Shown here: positions 1 to 8,860 of the stretch, piece after piece | How positions within the stretch are numbered: the first letter of the stretch is position 1 | Layout of the letters: every line of letters starts with the position of its first letter | NCBI GenBank assembly: GCA_013334925.1 | Contig: JAAXWP010000009.1 | Span: forward strand, 1-55,063 | Reading direction: 5' to 3' | Source of the DNA: Chlorobiaceae bacterium | Lineage (GTDB): Bacteria; Bacteroidota; Chlorobiia; Chlorobiales; Chlorobiaceae | DNA: 55,063 bases | The notes under the pieces: generated by a model | Told to the model about the DNA's origin: nothing | Databases searched by the model: none | The model's input: the letters and a program-made list of their open reading frames with translations, nothing else | Position numbers and translations under genes: made by a program

Positions 1-153
1 AACCAGCGCAAGATCATTACGCTTCCGGTCACCCTCGCAGGCCTCGAACCGGGCGACGCGTACTTCCAGGACAAGTGGTTGCATATCCCGTTCGATCTGG
101 ACAACCACAAGGAGCACCGCAGGGATGCACGGTACGAGAGGGCGACCAGCTGA
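1..153 (+). CDS. C-terminal end of an unrecognised gene (cut by window edge)
   Basis: The first 50 codons of the window are open in frame 1 and end with TGA at 151-153. The piece is rich in charged residues and ends RYERATS. I do not recognise the family from so little sequence. It reads in the same direction as bchU, but 308 bases separate them, so co-transcription is uncertain. Confidence 0.55.
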   Translation, partial: NQRKIITLPVTLAGLEPGDAYFQDKWLHIPFDLDNHKEHRRDARYERATS

Positions 154-461
154 TCGCCCACTGCCTTGCAGCGACTGTCCGGAAGTCCGGCAGATGCCGG
201 CCCGGAACCACGGGAATTCGTAATATGAACCGACAATGCATGAGTGGACTTGAACTATCTGGCAGTACCTCCATCAAGCCTCTTCTCATAACTCCGAAAG
301 GGAGCGGGGACTCGAAATCCGGCAGCAGTCATCCCTCAGACATCAAGCCAGGCAGGCCAACCAGCCTGCCTTCAGGCCTTCACAGCTTCAGGAGCGTCGA
401 CGATCGTTCCGGAGTCACCATTTCCAAGTAATTTTTTCCTAACCAAAGAGCATTCAACACC
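154..461. other. Intergenic region upstream of bchU
   Basis: I see no convincing gene here. An open frame that overlaps the end of the previous gene has low-complexity Ser/Gly/Pro composition and looks spurious. Two GC-rich hairpins are visible: CCGGC/GCCGG at 187-200, and an 8-bp stem AGGCAGGC/GCCTGCCT at 350-371 with a 6-base loop and no following T-run. The second may end the upstream transcript weakly or sit in the bchU leader. The bchU start at 462 has an AAAGAG-type ribosome site about 10 bases upstream. Confidence 0.4.
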
Positions 462-1478
462 ATGAATTCCAGCGAGTTGTTACTCCAGCAGAGCCACAGG
501 GCCAACGACCTTATCTTCAAGGGCCTCGTCGAACTTGGCTGCCTGAAGGCTGCCCTCGAGCTCGACCTGTTCACCCATCTTGCCAACGAACCGAAGACCG
601 TCGAAGCTATCGCTGCTGACGCCGGTGCGGTTCCCCCGAGGCTGGCCATGCTCCTGGAAGCACTCCGTCAGATCGGTGTCACCAACCTGGAAGACGGCAA
701 ATGGACCCTGTCCGACTTCGCCAAGAACATGTTCCTGCCGAACGATCCGAACCTGTACATGGTTCCCGTCGCGAAAGCGATGGCCAACATGGCCGATACC
801 TTCTACCTGAAGATCGCCGATGCCGTCAGGGGCAACATGAACTATAAAGGTGAGGTTGCCTATCCTCCGGTCACCAGGGAAGACAACTGGTATTTCGAAG
901 AGATTCACCGCAGCAACGCCCATTTCGCCATCAAGCTGCTTGTCGAAGAGGCTGATCTCTCATCGGCGAAAACTCTCGTCGACGTAGGCGGCGGTATCGG
1001 CGACATCTCCGCTGCCATCCTGAAAAAGTATCCTGAACTGCAGTCGACGATCCTCAACCTTCCCGGCGCGATCGATCTGGTCAACGAAAACGCTGCAGAG
1101 AAAGGGCTTGGCGATCGCCTGAAGGGTATTCCCGTGGATATCTACAGAGAAGCATATCCGAACGCCGATGCTGTCATGTTCTGCAGGATTCTTTACTCCG
1201 CAAACGAACAGCTGACCGACATGATGTGCCGCAAGGCTTTCGATGCGATCAAGCCCGGTGGCAAGGTCCTCATCCTCGACATGATCATCGACGATAAGGA
1301 GAGCCCGAACTTCGATTACCTGAGCCACTACATCCTCGGTGCAGGTATGCCGTTCTCCGTGCTTGGATTCAAGGAGCAGGACGCATACAAGCAGATCCTC
1401 GAGGCGATCGGATTCACCGATGTCCGCATAGTCAGGAAGTATGGTCACCTGCTCTGCGAAGCAGTGAAGCCGGCCTGA
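462..1478 (+). CDS. bchU: Bacteriochlorophyllide d C-20 methyltransferase BchU
   Basis: The 338-residue product matches the BchU type of SAM-dependent methyltransferase, which methylates C-20 of the bacteriochlorophyllide d macrocycle and so commits the cell to BChl c or e rather than d. An N-terminal helical/winged-helix dimerisation region (about 1-150; GLVELGCLKAALELDLFTHL) precedes a Rossmann methyltransferase domain with the SAM-binding loop VDVGGGIGDIS near 170-180 and the later KPGGKVLILDMIIDD segment. This is the O-methyltransferase-2 architecture. Length is as expected and no disruption is visible. It is followed at once by a strong terminator, so it ends its transcript. The product acts on chlorosome pigments. 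A generic O-methyltransferase is the alternative, but the whole-length resemblance and the photosynthetic context favour BchU. Confidence 0.9.
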   Translation: MNSSELLLQQSHRANDLIFKGLVELGCLKAALELDLFTHLANEPKTVEAIAADAGAVPPRLAMLLEALRQIGVTNLEDGKWTLSDFAKNMFLPNDPNLYMVPVAKAMANMADTFYLKIADAVRGNMNYKGEVAYPPVTREDNWYFEEIHRSNAHFAIKLLVEEADLSSAKTLVDVGGGIGDISAAILKKYPELQSTILNLPGAIDLVNENAAEKGLGDRLKGIPVDIYREAYPNADAVMFCRILYSANEQLTDMMCRKAFDAIKPGGKVLILDMIIDDKESPNFDYLSHYILGAGMPFSVLGFKEQDAYKQILEAIGFTDVRIVRKYGHLLCEAVKPA

Positions 1479-1497
1479 TCCCGCAGGTTCAGAACGT

Positions 1498-1538
1498 AAA
1501 AAAAGCCCGCCTTCTGCAGTTCAGATGGCGGGCTTTTT
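1498..1538 (+). terminator. Rho-independent terminator of bchU
   Basis: An A-run leads into GCCCGCC (1505-1511), a 15-base loop, GGCGGGC (1527-1533) and TTTTT. With the flanking A/T tracts the stem extends to about 12 bp. It could also work on the minus strand for the convergent Fur-family gene. Confidence 0.9.
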
Positions 1539-1573
1539 ATTTACTTCGCATTATAGCGCTTGTTACCTATTCC

Positions 1574-1616
1574 GCGTCACCGGTCACCTGTCACGTGTTT
1601 CGTGTCACGAGTGACG
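1574..1616. repeat. GTCAC-rich short repeat patch
   Basis: Four GTCAC words (1576, 1583, 1590, 1604) and one GTGAC (1611) are packed into about 43 bases, just beyond the stop of the Fur-family gene. The same vocabulary (GTCACGAGTGAC and its complement) recurs at 21576-21628, so this is a dispersed intergenic repeat rather than chance composition. Function unknown. Confidence 0.6.
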
Positions 1617-1618
1617 TC

Positions 1619-2071
1619 TTACCCATTTTTACTGGCGCACTCCTGACAGACGCAACTGACAACCGTACGTTTACCGATCACCTGGTACTCCCCGATAATC
1701 TCTTCAGGCAGCATGATCGCATCGATATCGGGTGAAACGAAATCGGCAATGTGCCCGCATCTGATGCAGTGGACATGATGGTGAGGGCTTGTGTCAGTGT
1801 CGAACCGGCGTGATACGGAGTAGGACTCGACCATGTCGATGACGCCGATTTCAGCGAAGGTTAGCAGGGTCCGGTTGACCGTGTCAAAAGAGATGGTTGG
1901 ATGCGTTGCGGACATTTTCCGGTAAACGGTGTCGGCTGAAGGGTGGTCTTTCGAATCGAGTAGAACTTCGTAGATGGCTATACGCTGCGGAGTGACTTTG
2001 AGCCCTTCCTGGCGACAACGGTCGATAAAGCGCTCCATCCTGTTTTTTGTAGGTGTGTCTGCTAAGGTCAT
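1619..2071 (-). CDS. Fur/PerR-family metalloregulator
   Basis: A 150-residue Fur-superfamily repressor. The N-terminal winged helix includes GLKVTPQRIAIYEVLL and TISFDTVNRTLLTFAEIG. The C-terminal dimerisation and metal domain carries the histidine cluster HHHVHC, a CIRC pair and a C-terminal CVCQEC pair; the two CxxC pairs would hold structural zinc. Sequence style is closer to PerR than to classical Fur, but the sensed signal cannot be settled by eye. I chose ATG at 2071 (MTLADTPTK) over the longer start at 2119, which adds 16 unconserved-looking residues. It is divergent from the YihY-family gene with a Fur-box-like site between them, suggesting autoregulation. Confidence 0.88.
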   Translation of the reverse strand: MTLADTPTKNRMERFIDRCRQEGLKVTPQRIAIYEVLLDSKDHPSADTVYRKMSATHPTISFDTVNRTLLTFAEIGVIDMVESYSVSRRFDTDTSPHHHVHCIRCGHIADFVSPDIDAIMLPEEIIGEYQVIGKRTVVSCVCQECASKNG

Positions 2072-2128
2072 TGTTGTTATACGGCATCTGCCGTTGTGGA
2101 TCACGGTGTGCGAGTGCACATAAAAACT

Positions 2129-2147
2129 AATAATGAATATAGTTAAA
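2129..2147. promoter_or_regulatory. Fur/PerR-box-like operator
   Basis: An AT-rich 19-mer in the divergent region between the Fur-family gene and the YihY-family gene matches the classical Fur box (GATAATGATAATCATTATC) at about 12 of 19 positions, with the left half AATAATGA nearly perfect. The position fits an autoregulatory operator. The right half is degenerate, so this is tentative. Confidence 0.35.
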
Positions 2148-2200
2148 TTTCAAAAAAAGAAACGGCACACCGACCTGCAACATCGACCGGTCAAACCAGG

Positions 2201-3577
2201 GTGAAGTTTTTTTTATCCGACGGTATTTCTACCTTGAACGAAGATACCTGTCCGGATGTCCTCCAGCCGCGCCGCGTCAGGTCTGAACACGCACCATTCA
2301 TGAGAGAAAAACTGACGTCATCGATATCTTTCAGCGGCCTTTTCCGGCATGCGGGATCCGGTACGTTCGCCCTCCTGTCGTTCATGGGGAGGCGCTTCAT
2401 GCAGGATCGAATTCTGCTGAGTGCAGGCTCCCTGTCTTTTCAGACACTGCTCTCGCTGGTGCCTTTGCTTGCCGTGATACTCTCGACGCTCAAGGTATTT
2501 CCGTTTTTCGCACTGATCAAACGCTACATCGGAGACTTCCTGTTTCAGAACTTCGCACCGGCACAGGGTGCGCTGCTGAAAGGATATCTCTGGGCCTTCA
2601 TCGACAAAGCCTCTACCGTGCCTACGATCGGAGGCGTGTTCCTCGTCGTCATCGCCCTGTTCCTTATTTCCACGATCGATCAGACGCTGAACGGTATCTG
2701 GGAAATCCATGCCCCCAGAAAATTTGTTCAGGGATTCACACTCTACTGGACAGTGCTGACGCTTGGTCCGGTCCTGATCGGCACCAGTCTGGTGGCCAGC
2801 TCTTTCGTCTGGTATGCGGTATTCACCGAAGGGGCTTTGCTGGAGATGAAGACCAGATTGCTTTCTCTGATACCTGTGCTCAATTCGATAGTAACCTTCA
2901 CGCTGCTCTATCTGATCGTACCGAATCGAAAGGTGAGGTTCGTTCACGCGTGTGCCGGAGGTTTGATGGCTGCGGTGCTGTTCGAACTCGCCAAAAAGTG
3001 GTTTACTTTCTATGTCTCAAACTTCGCCACTTTCGAGCACATCTATGGTGCCCTGTCGGTGGTGCCGATGCTCTTTTTCTGGGTTTACCTCGAGTGGGTA
3101 GTGGTGCTGACCGGGGCTGAATTTGTCTACTCGCTTGGATACCGTACGCAGGAAGTCAGCAGTATGAGGAGCTTCGCCCCCCTGCGTGGAGTACCAGAAA
3201 CCCTTGCCATTCTCGAACATGTCTGGCAAGGGCAGAACGAAGGACATTTCATGAACATGAAAAAGCTCTTTGCGGCGGAAAATATTGCCGACCGTAGTAA
3301 ATTGAGCCGTATTGTGGATTTTCTGTTACAGAACGAAGTTATTCACCAGACCGCAGACGGAGGGCTGGCAACCAGCGCCGATCTGCATTCGCTCACGGTT
3401 TACGACCTTTACTCGAAACTTCCACCGGAGATCGTCAGGGGAGAGGAGGGGATGGCGGAGGCCAGGATGGGCAGCCGGCTTTCGGCAATCAGTCAGGGAG
3501 TGGAAGAGGCGCTCAGGAGCGGTATGAGTGTGCCGGTCATTGAGCTGCTGAACGATACAATATCAAGCGATACATGA
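2201..3577 (+). CDS. YihY/BrkB-family inner-membrane protein
   Basis: Up to 458 residues. The core (about 60-320) has the family hallmark [28 protein letters not shown], then several long hydrophobic segments consistent with about six membrane spans, and the conserved [30 protein letters not shown]. Members were once called ribonuclease BN, but that annotation is not supported for this family; a transport or envelope role is usually assumed. The roughly 110-residue soluble tail may be winged-helix-like. The GTG start at 2201 is the longest; ATG at 2300 (MREKLTSS) is equally plausible, and neither has a good ribosome site. The last four bases overlap dnaX (ATGA), suggesting translational coupling. 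Confidence 0.85.
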   Translation: MKFFLSDGISTLNEDTCPDVLQPRRVRSEHAPFMREKLTSSISFSGLFRHAGSGTFALLSFMGRRFMQDRILLSAGSLSFQTLLSLVPLLAVILSTLKVFPFFALIKRYIGDFLFQNFAPAQGALLKGYLWAFIDKASTVPTIGGVFLVVIALFLISTIDQTLNGIWEIHAPRKFVQGFTLYWTVLTLGPVLIGTSLVASSFVWYAVFTEGALLEMKTRLLSLIPVLNSIVTFTLLYLIVPNRKVRFVHACAGGLMAAVLFELAKKWFTFYVSNFATFEHIYGALSVVPMLFFWVYLEWVVVLTGAEFVYSLGYRTQEVSSMRSFAPLRGVPETLAILEHVWQGQNEGHFMNMKKLFAAENIADRSKLSRIVDFLLQNEVIHQTADGGLATSADLHSLTVYDLYSKLPPEIVRGEEGMAEARMGSRLSAISQGVEEALRSGMSVPVIELLNDTISSDT

Positions 3578-5471
3578 GTTATCAGGTTATAGCGCGTAAA
3601 TACAGGCCATCCCGATTTGCGGATATTACGGCCCAGGAACACATAACCGGCACCATCCAGAACTCCCTGAGAATGGGAAGGGTCGGTCATGGATATATCT
3701 TTTCGGGGCTCAGGGGTGTTGGCAAGACCACGGCTGCCAGGGTATTCGCCAAGGCGGTCAACTGCCAGAGGATGATCGACGACCCCCGTTACCTGAAGGA
3801 GGTCACCGAGCCTTGCGGCGAATGCGAGAGTTGCCGTGATTTCGACGCCGGCGTGAGTCTGAACATCACCGAGTTCGATGCGGCATCCAACAATAGCGTC
3901 GACGATATCCGTCTGCTCCGCGATAATGTTCGTTACGGCCCGCAGAAAGGACGATACCGCGTCTATATCATCGACGAGGTGCACATGCTTACGACGGCTG
4001 CATTCAATGCCTTCCTGAAGACTCTGGAGGAGCCACCGCCACATGCGATCTTCATCTTCGCGACCACGGAGCTGCACAAGATTCCCGCAACGATCGCTTC
4101 GCGATGCCAGCGATTCAATTTCAAGCGCATTCCGATTGTCGAGATCCAGAAGCAGTTGCAGTTCATCTGCGATGCCGAGGGGGTTACGGCCGATGCCGAT
4201 GCCCTGCAGCTTGTGGCTCGCAAGGCTCAGGGCTCGATGCGTGATGCACAGAGCATCCTTGACCAGGTGATCGCGTTCGCCCTCGATGCGGAAGATTCGA
4301 AGGCGATCCGCTACGAAAAGGTATCGGAACTGCTCAGCTATATCGATGACGACCATTTCTTCATGGTGACCGATGCCATCGTTTCAGGTGATGCCGCCGC
4401 GATGCTCGACGTGGCGATGATGGTGAACCGCAATGGTTACGATGAGCAGGATTTCATCGAGAAACTCATCGAGCATTTCAGGAATTTCCTCATCATCCAC
4501 AACCTGCGTTCCAGCCGCCTCATCGAAAGGCCGGAGCCGGTCAAGGAGCGATACCAGCGCGATGCGGCGAAGATATCGCCAGCGGCGCTCATGGCCATGA
4601 CCGATTTTCTGCTGCAGACCCAGCGTGAACTGAAGTTTTACTCCGAACACCAGTTCCGGTTCGAGCTGGCGCTGCTGAAGCTCATCGATCTTGGCGGTTC
4701 CGGTCGTCAGGGTGACGTTTCCGCTCCGGCGGCCGAAAAAAAAAAGCCTCTCCTGAGCCAATAGCCGCTTCTTCGGGCTCGGCATCCTCATCCACTCCGG
4801 TACCCGCCGCAGCCAAACGGCTTCCGGTCGGGGAGACCCGTTCCACATCCTCACTGCCGGAACCACCGGCGCCTTCACCGTCATTGCCACCCATACCTCC
4901 TCCGCCTCCGCCAGCAGCGTACGATGCTCCATCAGTGTCTGCCCGTAACGTTGAGCGAGCACCATCATCCGGCCAGAAGAAGTTCGATCTCGGCTCGTGG
5001 AAAGATGCGTTTTCAAGCTTTGGAGCCAACGTCGAGCCACGAATGCCACAGGCAGCGAGGACGCAGCAGGACGGAGCGACGCCAGTCGGAGACGGTTCTG
5101 TTTTGATTACCCTTGAACAGCTCCGGCTCGAATGGCACCGTTTCCTCGAGCATCTCACAAAAAAGGGGATGCAGGTACTGGTATCGCATCTGCACTCCAG
5201 CGAGCTCAATTCCTGTTCACCTCACGGGATCGTGGGGATCGGGTGCTGCCGGAAATTTTCGTACGAGGAGTTGCTGCATGACGCGCAGGTGCTCGAGGAG
5301 GAACTTGCCGGATTCTACGGCCTGCCGCTGAAGCTGCAGGTCCGTTATGATGCCGAACGGGATGCATGCACGAAAGAGCGCACGGTATTCACCATGTTCC
5401 AGGAGCTTTCGGAAAGCAACGAGGTGGTCAGATACCTCATCAGCGAGTTTGGAGGGGAGCTGGTTTACTGA
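3574..5471 (+). CDS. dnaX: DNA polymerase III gamma/tau subunit, split over two frames at an A10 run
   Basis: Clamp-loader ATPase. The 0-frame product (3574-4764, 396 aa) carries the whole AAA+ module: Walker [13 protein letters not shown], a zinc-knuckle CGECESC, Walker B with IIDEVHML, sensor 1 [18 protein letters not shown], sensor 2 GSMRDAQS, and domain III. It ends EKKKPLLSQ just after a run of ten A (4736-4745). The -1 frame is open from the run to 5471 and encodes a Pro/Ser-rich linker and a tau-like C-terminal domain (about 241 aa). A -1 shift at 4740-4746 would give a 632-residue tau, close to E. coli tau (643); without a shift, a gamma-like 396-residue protein. Here the 0 frame gives the short form, the reverse of E. 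coli. Ribosomal frameshifting, polymerase slippage on the A-run and a base-count error are all possible. Confidence 0.88.
4736..4780 (+). promoter_or_regulatory. Candidate dnaX slippage signal: A10 run with slippery heptamer and downstream stem
   Basis: Ten A (4736-4745) followed by G place the heptamer A AAA AAG at 4740-4746 in the phase required for -1 ribosomal slippage (0-frame codons AAA AAG). Nine bases downstream a stem GAGCC (4755-4759)/GGCTC (4776-4780) can form, and the 0-frame TAG (4762-4764) lies in its loop. A purine-rich GGGTGA lies about 25 bases upstream, farther than the E. coli stimulatory site. Ten A would also favour RNA-polymerase slippage, as known for Thermus dnaX. Confidence 0.6.
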
Positions 5472-5611
5472 CTGCAGGCTATCGACTTGCTGAAACGTGA
5501 CCTTGCCGCCTCTCTGTTCGGGGTGATTAAACGGTTTTACAAGTCACGGAAATTCAGCATATTATGGGTTTTAGTTTCGAATTCAACCAAAGAGGTATTT
5601 CAATAGAGCTT

Positions 5612-7423
5612 ATGAGCAACACGCCAACACCTGGACAGAGTCTGCAGAACCGTTTTCGAACCCATTATTGCGGCCTTCTGAATCCGGAGATGGAGGGTGA
5701 GCAGGTCAGACTCGGCGGCTGGGTGCATCGCAAGAGGGACCACGGCGGGCTGATCTTCATCGATCTCAGGGACCATACCGGTATCTGCCAGCTGGTGATC
5801 CAGCCGGAGAACGTCGAACTGTTCAAGGCAACTGAAGGCCTGCACTCCGAATCGGTCATCAGTGTCGAAGGCTCGGTTGTGCGCCGTTCGGCTGAAACTG
5901 TCAATACGAGACTTGCTTCCGGTGCGATCGAGGTCGTTGGCTCCAGGATCCAGGTCGAAAGCAATGCACATCCACTGCCTTTCCCGGTTGCCGACGAGAT
6001 GCCGACCTCCGAAGAGCTCCGCCTCAAATATCGTTTCATCGATCTTCGCCGCGAGAAGCTTCATGAGAACATCGTGTTCAGAAGCAAACTGACCGCAGCG
6101 GTCAGGAAATTCCTCACCGATCTGGACTTTATCGAAATTCAGACCCCGATTCTTACCTCGAGCTCACCGGAAGGTGCCCGCGACTTCCTCGTTCCCAGCC
6201 GTATGCACCCCGGCAAGTTCTATGCGCTGCCCCAGGCACCGCAGCAGTTCAAGCAGCTTCTGATGGTTGCCGGTTTTCCGCGCTACTTCCAGATCGCACC
6301 ATGCTTCCGCGACGAAGATGCCCGCGCCGATCGCAGCCCCGGAGAGTTTTACCAGGTCGATATCGAGATGTCCTTCATCGAACAGAACGACCTCTTCAAC
6401 ATCCTCGAAGGCATGTTCAGGCATATCGTCGAGACGATGTCCGAGAAACGTATCACGCAGTTCCCGTTTCCGCGCATCAGCTATCGTGATGTCATGAACC
6501 GTTTCGGTTCCGACAAGCCGGACCTCAGGATACCGCTTGAAATCAAGGATGTCTCCTCGCTGTTCGTCGACTCCTCGTTCAAGGTTTTCGCTTCGAATAC
6601 CAGGGATGGCTCCTGCGTCAAGGCGCTCGTGCTCAAAGGCATGGGCAACGAATCGCGACTCTTCTACGACAAGGCCGAGAAGCGTGCCAAAGAGCTCGGA
6701 TCGGCCGGCCTTGCCTATATCCAGTTCAAGGAAGAGGGGCCGAAAGGACCGGTGGTCAAGTTCATGAGCGAAGGTGAGATGGCTGCTCTCAAAGAGACCC
6801 TTTCCCTCGAAACGGGTGACGTGGTGTTCTTCGGTGCCGGAAAGTGGGAGAAGACCTGCAAGATCATGGGCGGCATGCGCAACTACTTCGGCGAACTTTT
6901 CCCGCTCGACCGCGACGAACTTTCGTTCTGCTGGATCGTCGATTTCCCGATGTACGAGTACAACGAAGAGGCCGAGAAGATCGATTTCTCGCACAATCCC
7001 TTCTCGATGCCGCAGGGCGAGATGGAGGCTCTCGAATCCCAGTCGCCCCTCGACATCCTTGCCTACCAGTACGACATCGTCTGCAACGGCATCGAGCTCT
7101 CCAGCGGCGCCATCAGGAACCACCGCCCCGATGTCATGTACAAGGCCTTCGGAATCGCCGGATACTCCAAGGAGGAGGTCGACGCCCGCTTCGGCCACAT
7201 GATCGACGCCTTCAAGCTGGGTGCACCGCCGCACGGTGGTATCGCTCCGGGACTTGACCGTCTGGTGATGATCCTGCGCGACGAGCAGAACATCCGCGAG
7301 GTTATCGCCTTCCCGATGAACCAGTCGGCCCAGGATCTCATGATGTCCGCACCATCGGAGGTGACCATGCAACAGCTCAAGGAGCTGCACCTGCAGGTCG
7401 TGCTGCCGGAAGAGGAGAAGTAA
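5612..7423 (+). CDS. aspS: Aspartyl-tRNA synthetase, bacterial type, probably non-discriminating
   Basis: A 603-residue class II synthetase that charges tRNA with aspartate. Order: N-terminal OB-fold anticodon domain ([19 protein letters not shown]), class II motif 1, motif 2 ([27 protein letters not shown]), the bacterial GAD insertion (about 290-420) and motif 3 ([11 protein letters not shown]). The His in RKRDHGG is the residue typical of non-discriminating enzymes, which also mischarge tRNA-Asn; discriminating forms usually have Leu there. I prefer ATG 5612 (MSNTPTPGQ) to ATG 5564. It follows dnaX by about 140 bases and ends before two hairpins. Confidence 0.95.
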   Translation: MSNTPTPGQSLQNRFRTHYCGLLNPEMEGEQVRLGGWVHRKRDHGGLIFIDLRDHTGICQLVIQPENVELFKATEGLHSESVISVEGSVVRRSAETVNTRLASGAIEVVGSRIQVESNAHPLPFPVADEMPTSEELRLKYRFIDLRREKLHENIVFRSKLTAAVRKFLTDLDFIEIQTPILTSSSPEGARDFLVPSRMHPGKFYALPQAPQQFKQLLMVAGFPRYFQIAPCFRDEDARADRSPGEFYQVDIEMSFIEQNDLFNILEGMFRHIVETMSEKRITQFPFPRISYRDVMNRFGSDKPDLRIPLEIKDVSSLFVDSSFKVFASNTRDGSCVKALVLKGMGNESRLFYDKAEKRAKELGSAGLAYIQFKEEGPKGPVVKFMSEGEMAALKETLSLETGDVVFFGAGKWEKTCKIMGGMRNYFGELFPLDRDELSFCWIVDFPMYEYNEEAEKIDFSHNPFSMPQGEMEALESQSPLDILAYQYDIVCNGIELSSGAIRNHRPDVMYKAFGIAGYSKEEVDARFGHMIDAFKLGAPPHGGIAPGLDRLVMILRDEQNIREVIAFPMNQSAQDLMMSAPSEVTMQQLKELHLQVVLPEEEK

Positions 7424-7435
7424 CGATCTGATGCT

Positions 7436-7463
7436 CACCAGGGAGCCGATAGGCGCCCTGGTG
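7436..7463 (+). terminator. Hairpin immediately after aspS
   Basis: A perfect 8-bp stem, CACCAGGG (7436-7443)/CCCTGGTG (7456-7463), lies 13 bases past the aspS stop without a T-run. It precedes a stronger hairpin at 7482, so the two may act as tandem terminator or mRNA 3'-end protection. Confidence 0.5.
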
Positions 7464-7476
7464 GATCGGCTGTAAA

Positions 7477-7516
7477 TGAATAATCCCATAAGACTTTCGG
7501 TCTTATGGGATTTTCT
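7477..7516. terminator. 13-bp perfect hairpin, aspS terminator and member of a CATAAGAC hairpin family
   Basis: AATCCCATAAGAC (7482-7494), a 5-base loop, then the exact complement (7500-7512) followed by TTCTGTTTTT. It fits a terminator. Its core CCCATAAGAC/GTCTTATGGG is shared with the larger hairpin at 10516-10564, suggesting one dispersed palindrome family used at transcript ends. Confidence 0.75.
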
Positions 7517-7565
7517 GTTTTTCGCTTGCTCTTGTTTTGGTGTACTTATTATGGTGTATTTTGCT

Positions 7566-7901
7566 ATGAACACCCCCAAACTCGATGTCCGGTTATTCAG
7601 AACCGACTCAGGCAATGTACCGGTTCGCGATTGGCTGAAGGAATTGCATACGGCAGACCGGAAGATCATCGGCGAAGACATCAAGACCGTATAGTTTGGC
7701 TAGCCTCCTGGTATGCCGTTGGTTCGAAAGCTGGACAAGGATTTGTGGGAAATACGCATTCACCTGCAAGATCGAATCGCCAGAGTGTTGTTCACCGTTT
7801 CAGGCAACGTTATTGTCCTGTTGCATGGTTTCATCAAGAAATCACAGTCGACACCCAAGGATGACCTGCAACTGGCACTGAAAAGACTAAGGAGTACATG
7901 A
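7566..7901 (+). pseudogene. HigB/RelE-superfamily (Gp49-like) toxin gene with two in-frame amber codons
   Basis: Reading one frame from ATG 7566 gives MNTPKLDVRLFRTDSGN, then VRDWLKELHTADRKIIGEDIKTV, TAG at 7692, FG, TAG at 7701, then MPLVRKLDKDLWEIRI and ARVLFTVSGNVIVLLHGFIKK. The order and the DLWEIRI...LHGFIKK signature are those of phage-derived Gp49/HigB-type mRNA interferases that pair with a downstream HigA. No frameshift is needed: both stops are one transition from sense (CAG or CGG to TAG, TGG to TAG). The end overlaps the antitoxin start by four bases. It is most simply an inactivated toxin; amber readthrough or base error are alternatives. Confidence 0.75.
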
Positions 7902-8185
7902 TGAGAGACAAGAATATCGGCAGCAGTTTCGATGAATTCCTTCAGGAGGAAGGGCTTCTGGATGAAGCGAACGCGGTTGCGATCAAACGGGTGATCGCCT
8001 GGCAGATCGATCAGGAGATGAAAGCGCAGAAGATCACCAAATCGGCTATGGCAAAAAAAATGCACACCAGCCGAACAGCGCTGAACCGCCTGCTCGATGA
8101 AACCGATACCAGCCTGACCCTGACAACCCTCTCCCGTGCAGCAACCGTTCTCGGGAAAAAATTCCGCATCGAGCTGGAGAATTGA
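7898..8185 (+). CDS. HigA-like XRE antitoxin
   Basis: A 95-residue helix-turn-helix protein. The DNA-binding segment (about 35-80) reads KAQKITKSAMAKKMHTSRTALNRLLD and then LTLTTLSRAATVLGKKFRIEL, the usual antitoxin ending. It starts at ATGATG (7898/7901), overlapping the last codons of the toxin frame, the normal toxin-first HigBA order. It would bind and neutralise the toxin and repress the operon. With the toxin interrupted it is an orphan antitoxin. Its last 11 codons are duplicated downstream at 8369-8403. Confidence 0.8.
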   Translation: MMRDKNIGSSFDEFLQEEGLLDEANAVAIKRVIAWQIDQEMKAQKITKSAMAKKMHTSRTALNRLLDETDTSLTLTTLSRAATVLGKKFRIELEN

Positions 8186-8587
8186 CTTTTCCAGACGAAG
8201 ATATCCTGATTGCCTTGTTCTGGCGTAAATCCACCGCTGAATAAACTCTTCATCATTGCCCAGTCCCGTAAACTTTCGGGATGGGGTTCATGGATATCAC
8301 AAAATAAATCAGAATCGACTTCGCTGCTGTTTGTTTGTTTTAATCAACAACGTCCCCAAGTTTTTTCCTCGGGAAAAAATTCCGCATTGAGCTGGAGAAT
8401 TGACTTTTCCAGACGAAGATATCCTGATTGCCTTGTTCTGGCGTAAATCTCCCGGTGAATAAACTCTTCATCATTGCCCGGTCCCGTAAGCTTTCGGAAC
8501 GGGGTTCATGGGTATCACAAAATAAATCAGAATCGACTTCGCCGCTGTGTGTTTGTTTTAATCAACAACGTCCCTGAGTTTTTTCTG
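8151..8587. repeat. 218-base tandem duplication including the tail of higA
   Basis: Copy 1 is 8151-8368 and copy 2 is 8369-8587, over 90% identical by eye, with one single-base indel and scattered transitions. Each unit begins TCGGGAAAAAATTCCGCAT, which in copy 1 is the final codons of higA, and ends with TTTGTTTTAATCAACAACG and CCC. Copy 2 therefore holds a stray higA tail and no gene. Both copies can form CCCGT/AYGGG (8265 and 8483 regions), a weak shared stem. Confidence 0.9.
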
Positions 8588-8860
8588 TTACTGCTGTAAC
8601 GGTGGCAATCTATAGTCGCCTCAACGGCGGCAATGTGTTTTTGAAGTATGGGGAGTCTTATTTAACTTTAAACGATTCTTCTCTCGATGTTGGTCGTGTC
8701 CATGCAAAACTGGTGGACGCACGTCAGCTCTGAATGTGATGGAAGAACGCCATATACTTGATCTCTTGGAGGTATCGAGTTCGCTGTTCGGTATTTGTTT
8801 TAATCAACAACGTCCCCGAGTTCTTTCTCGAGTTTTCATATAATCAAAGTTAGAATCCAT
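8588..8860. repeat. Spacer with a third partial repeat copy at 8776-8820
   Basis: The first part shows no gene. From about 8776 the sequence resembles the last 45 bases of the 218-base unit again, ending with TTTTAATCAACAACGTCCCC (8798-8817). Thus three plus-orientation copies of the CAACAACGTCCC end (8345, 8564, 8805) precede the gene at 8861. The 273-base stretch is AT-richer than the surrounding core genome. Confidence 0.6.

Noticed and set aside
75-431. 118-codon open frame upstream of bchU
   Set aside because: It overlaps the real C-terminus of the first gene in another frame, is Ser/Gly/Pro-rich and has no ribosome site.
4884-5471. Independent 195-residue gene after dnaX
   Set aside because: Its frame is open back to the A10 run and its start is inside a Pro-rich linker; it is better read as the tau C-terminus of dnaX.
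7476-7694. 72-residue protein beginning at 7476
   Set aside because: Its first 30 codons lie in the aspS terminator hairpin and a hydrophobic out-of-context stretch; the toxin-like frame begins at ATG 7566.
8210-8446. Short open frame inside the tandem duplication
   Set aside because: It spans the duplication junction, has no homology signature and depends on repeat sequence.
8151-8820. CRISPR array
   Set aside because: The repeat unit is 218 bases in tandem with a third partial end copy; there are no short regular repeats with unique spacers and no cas genes.
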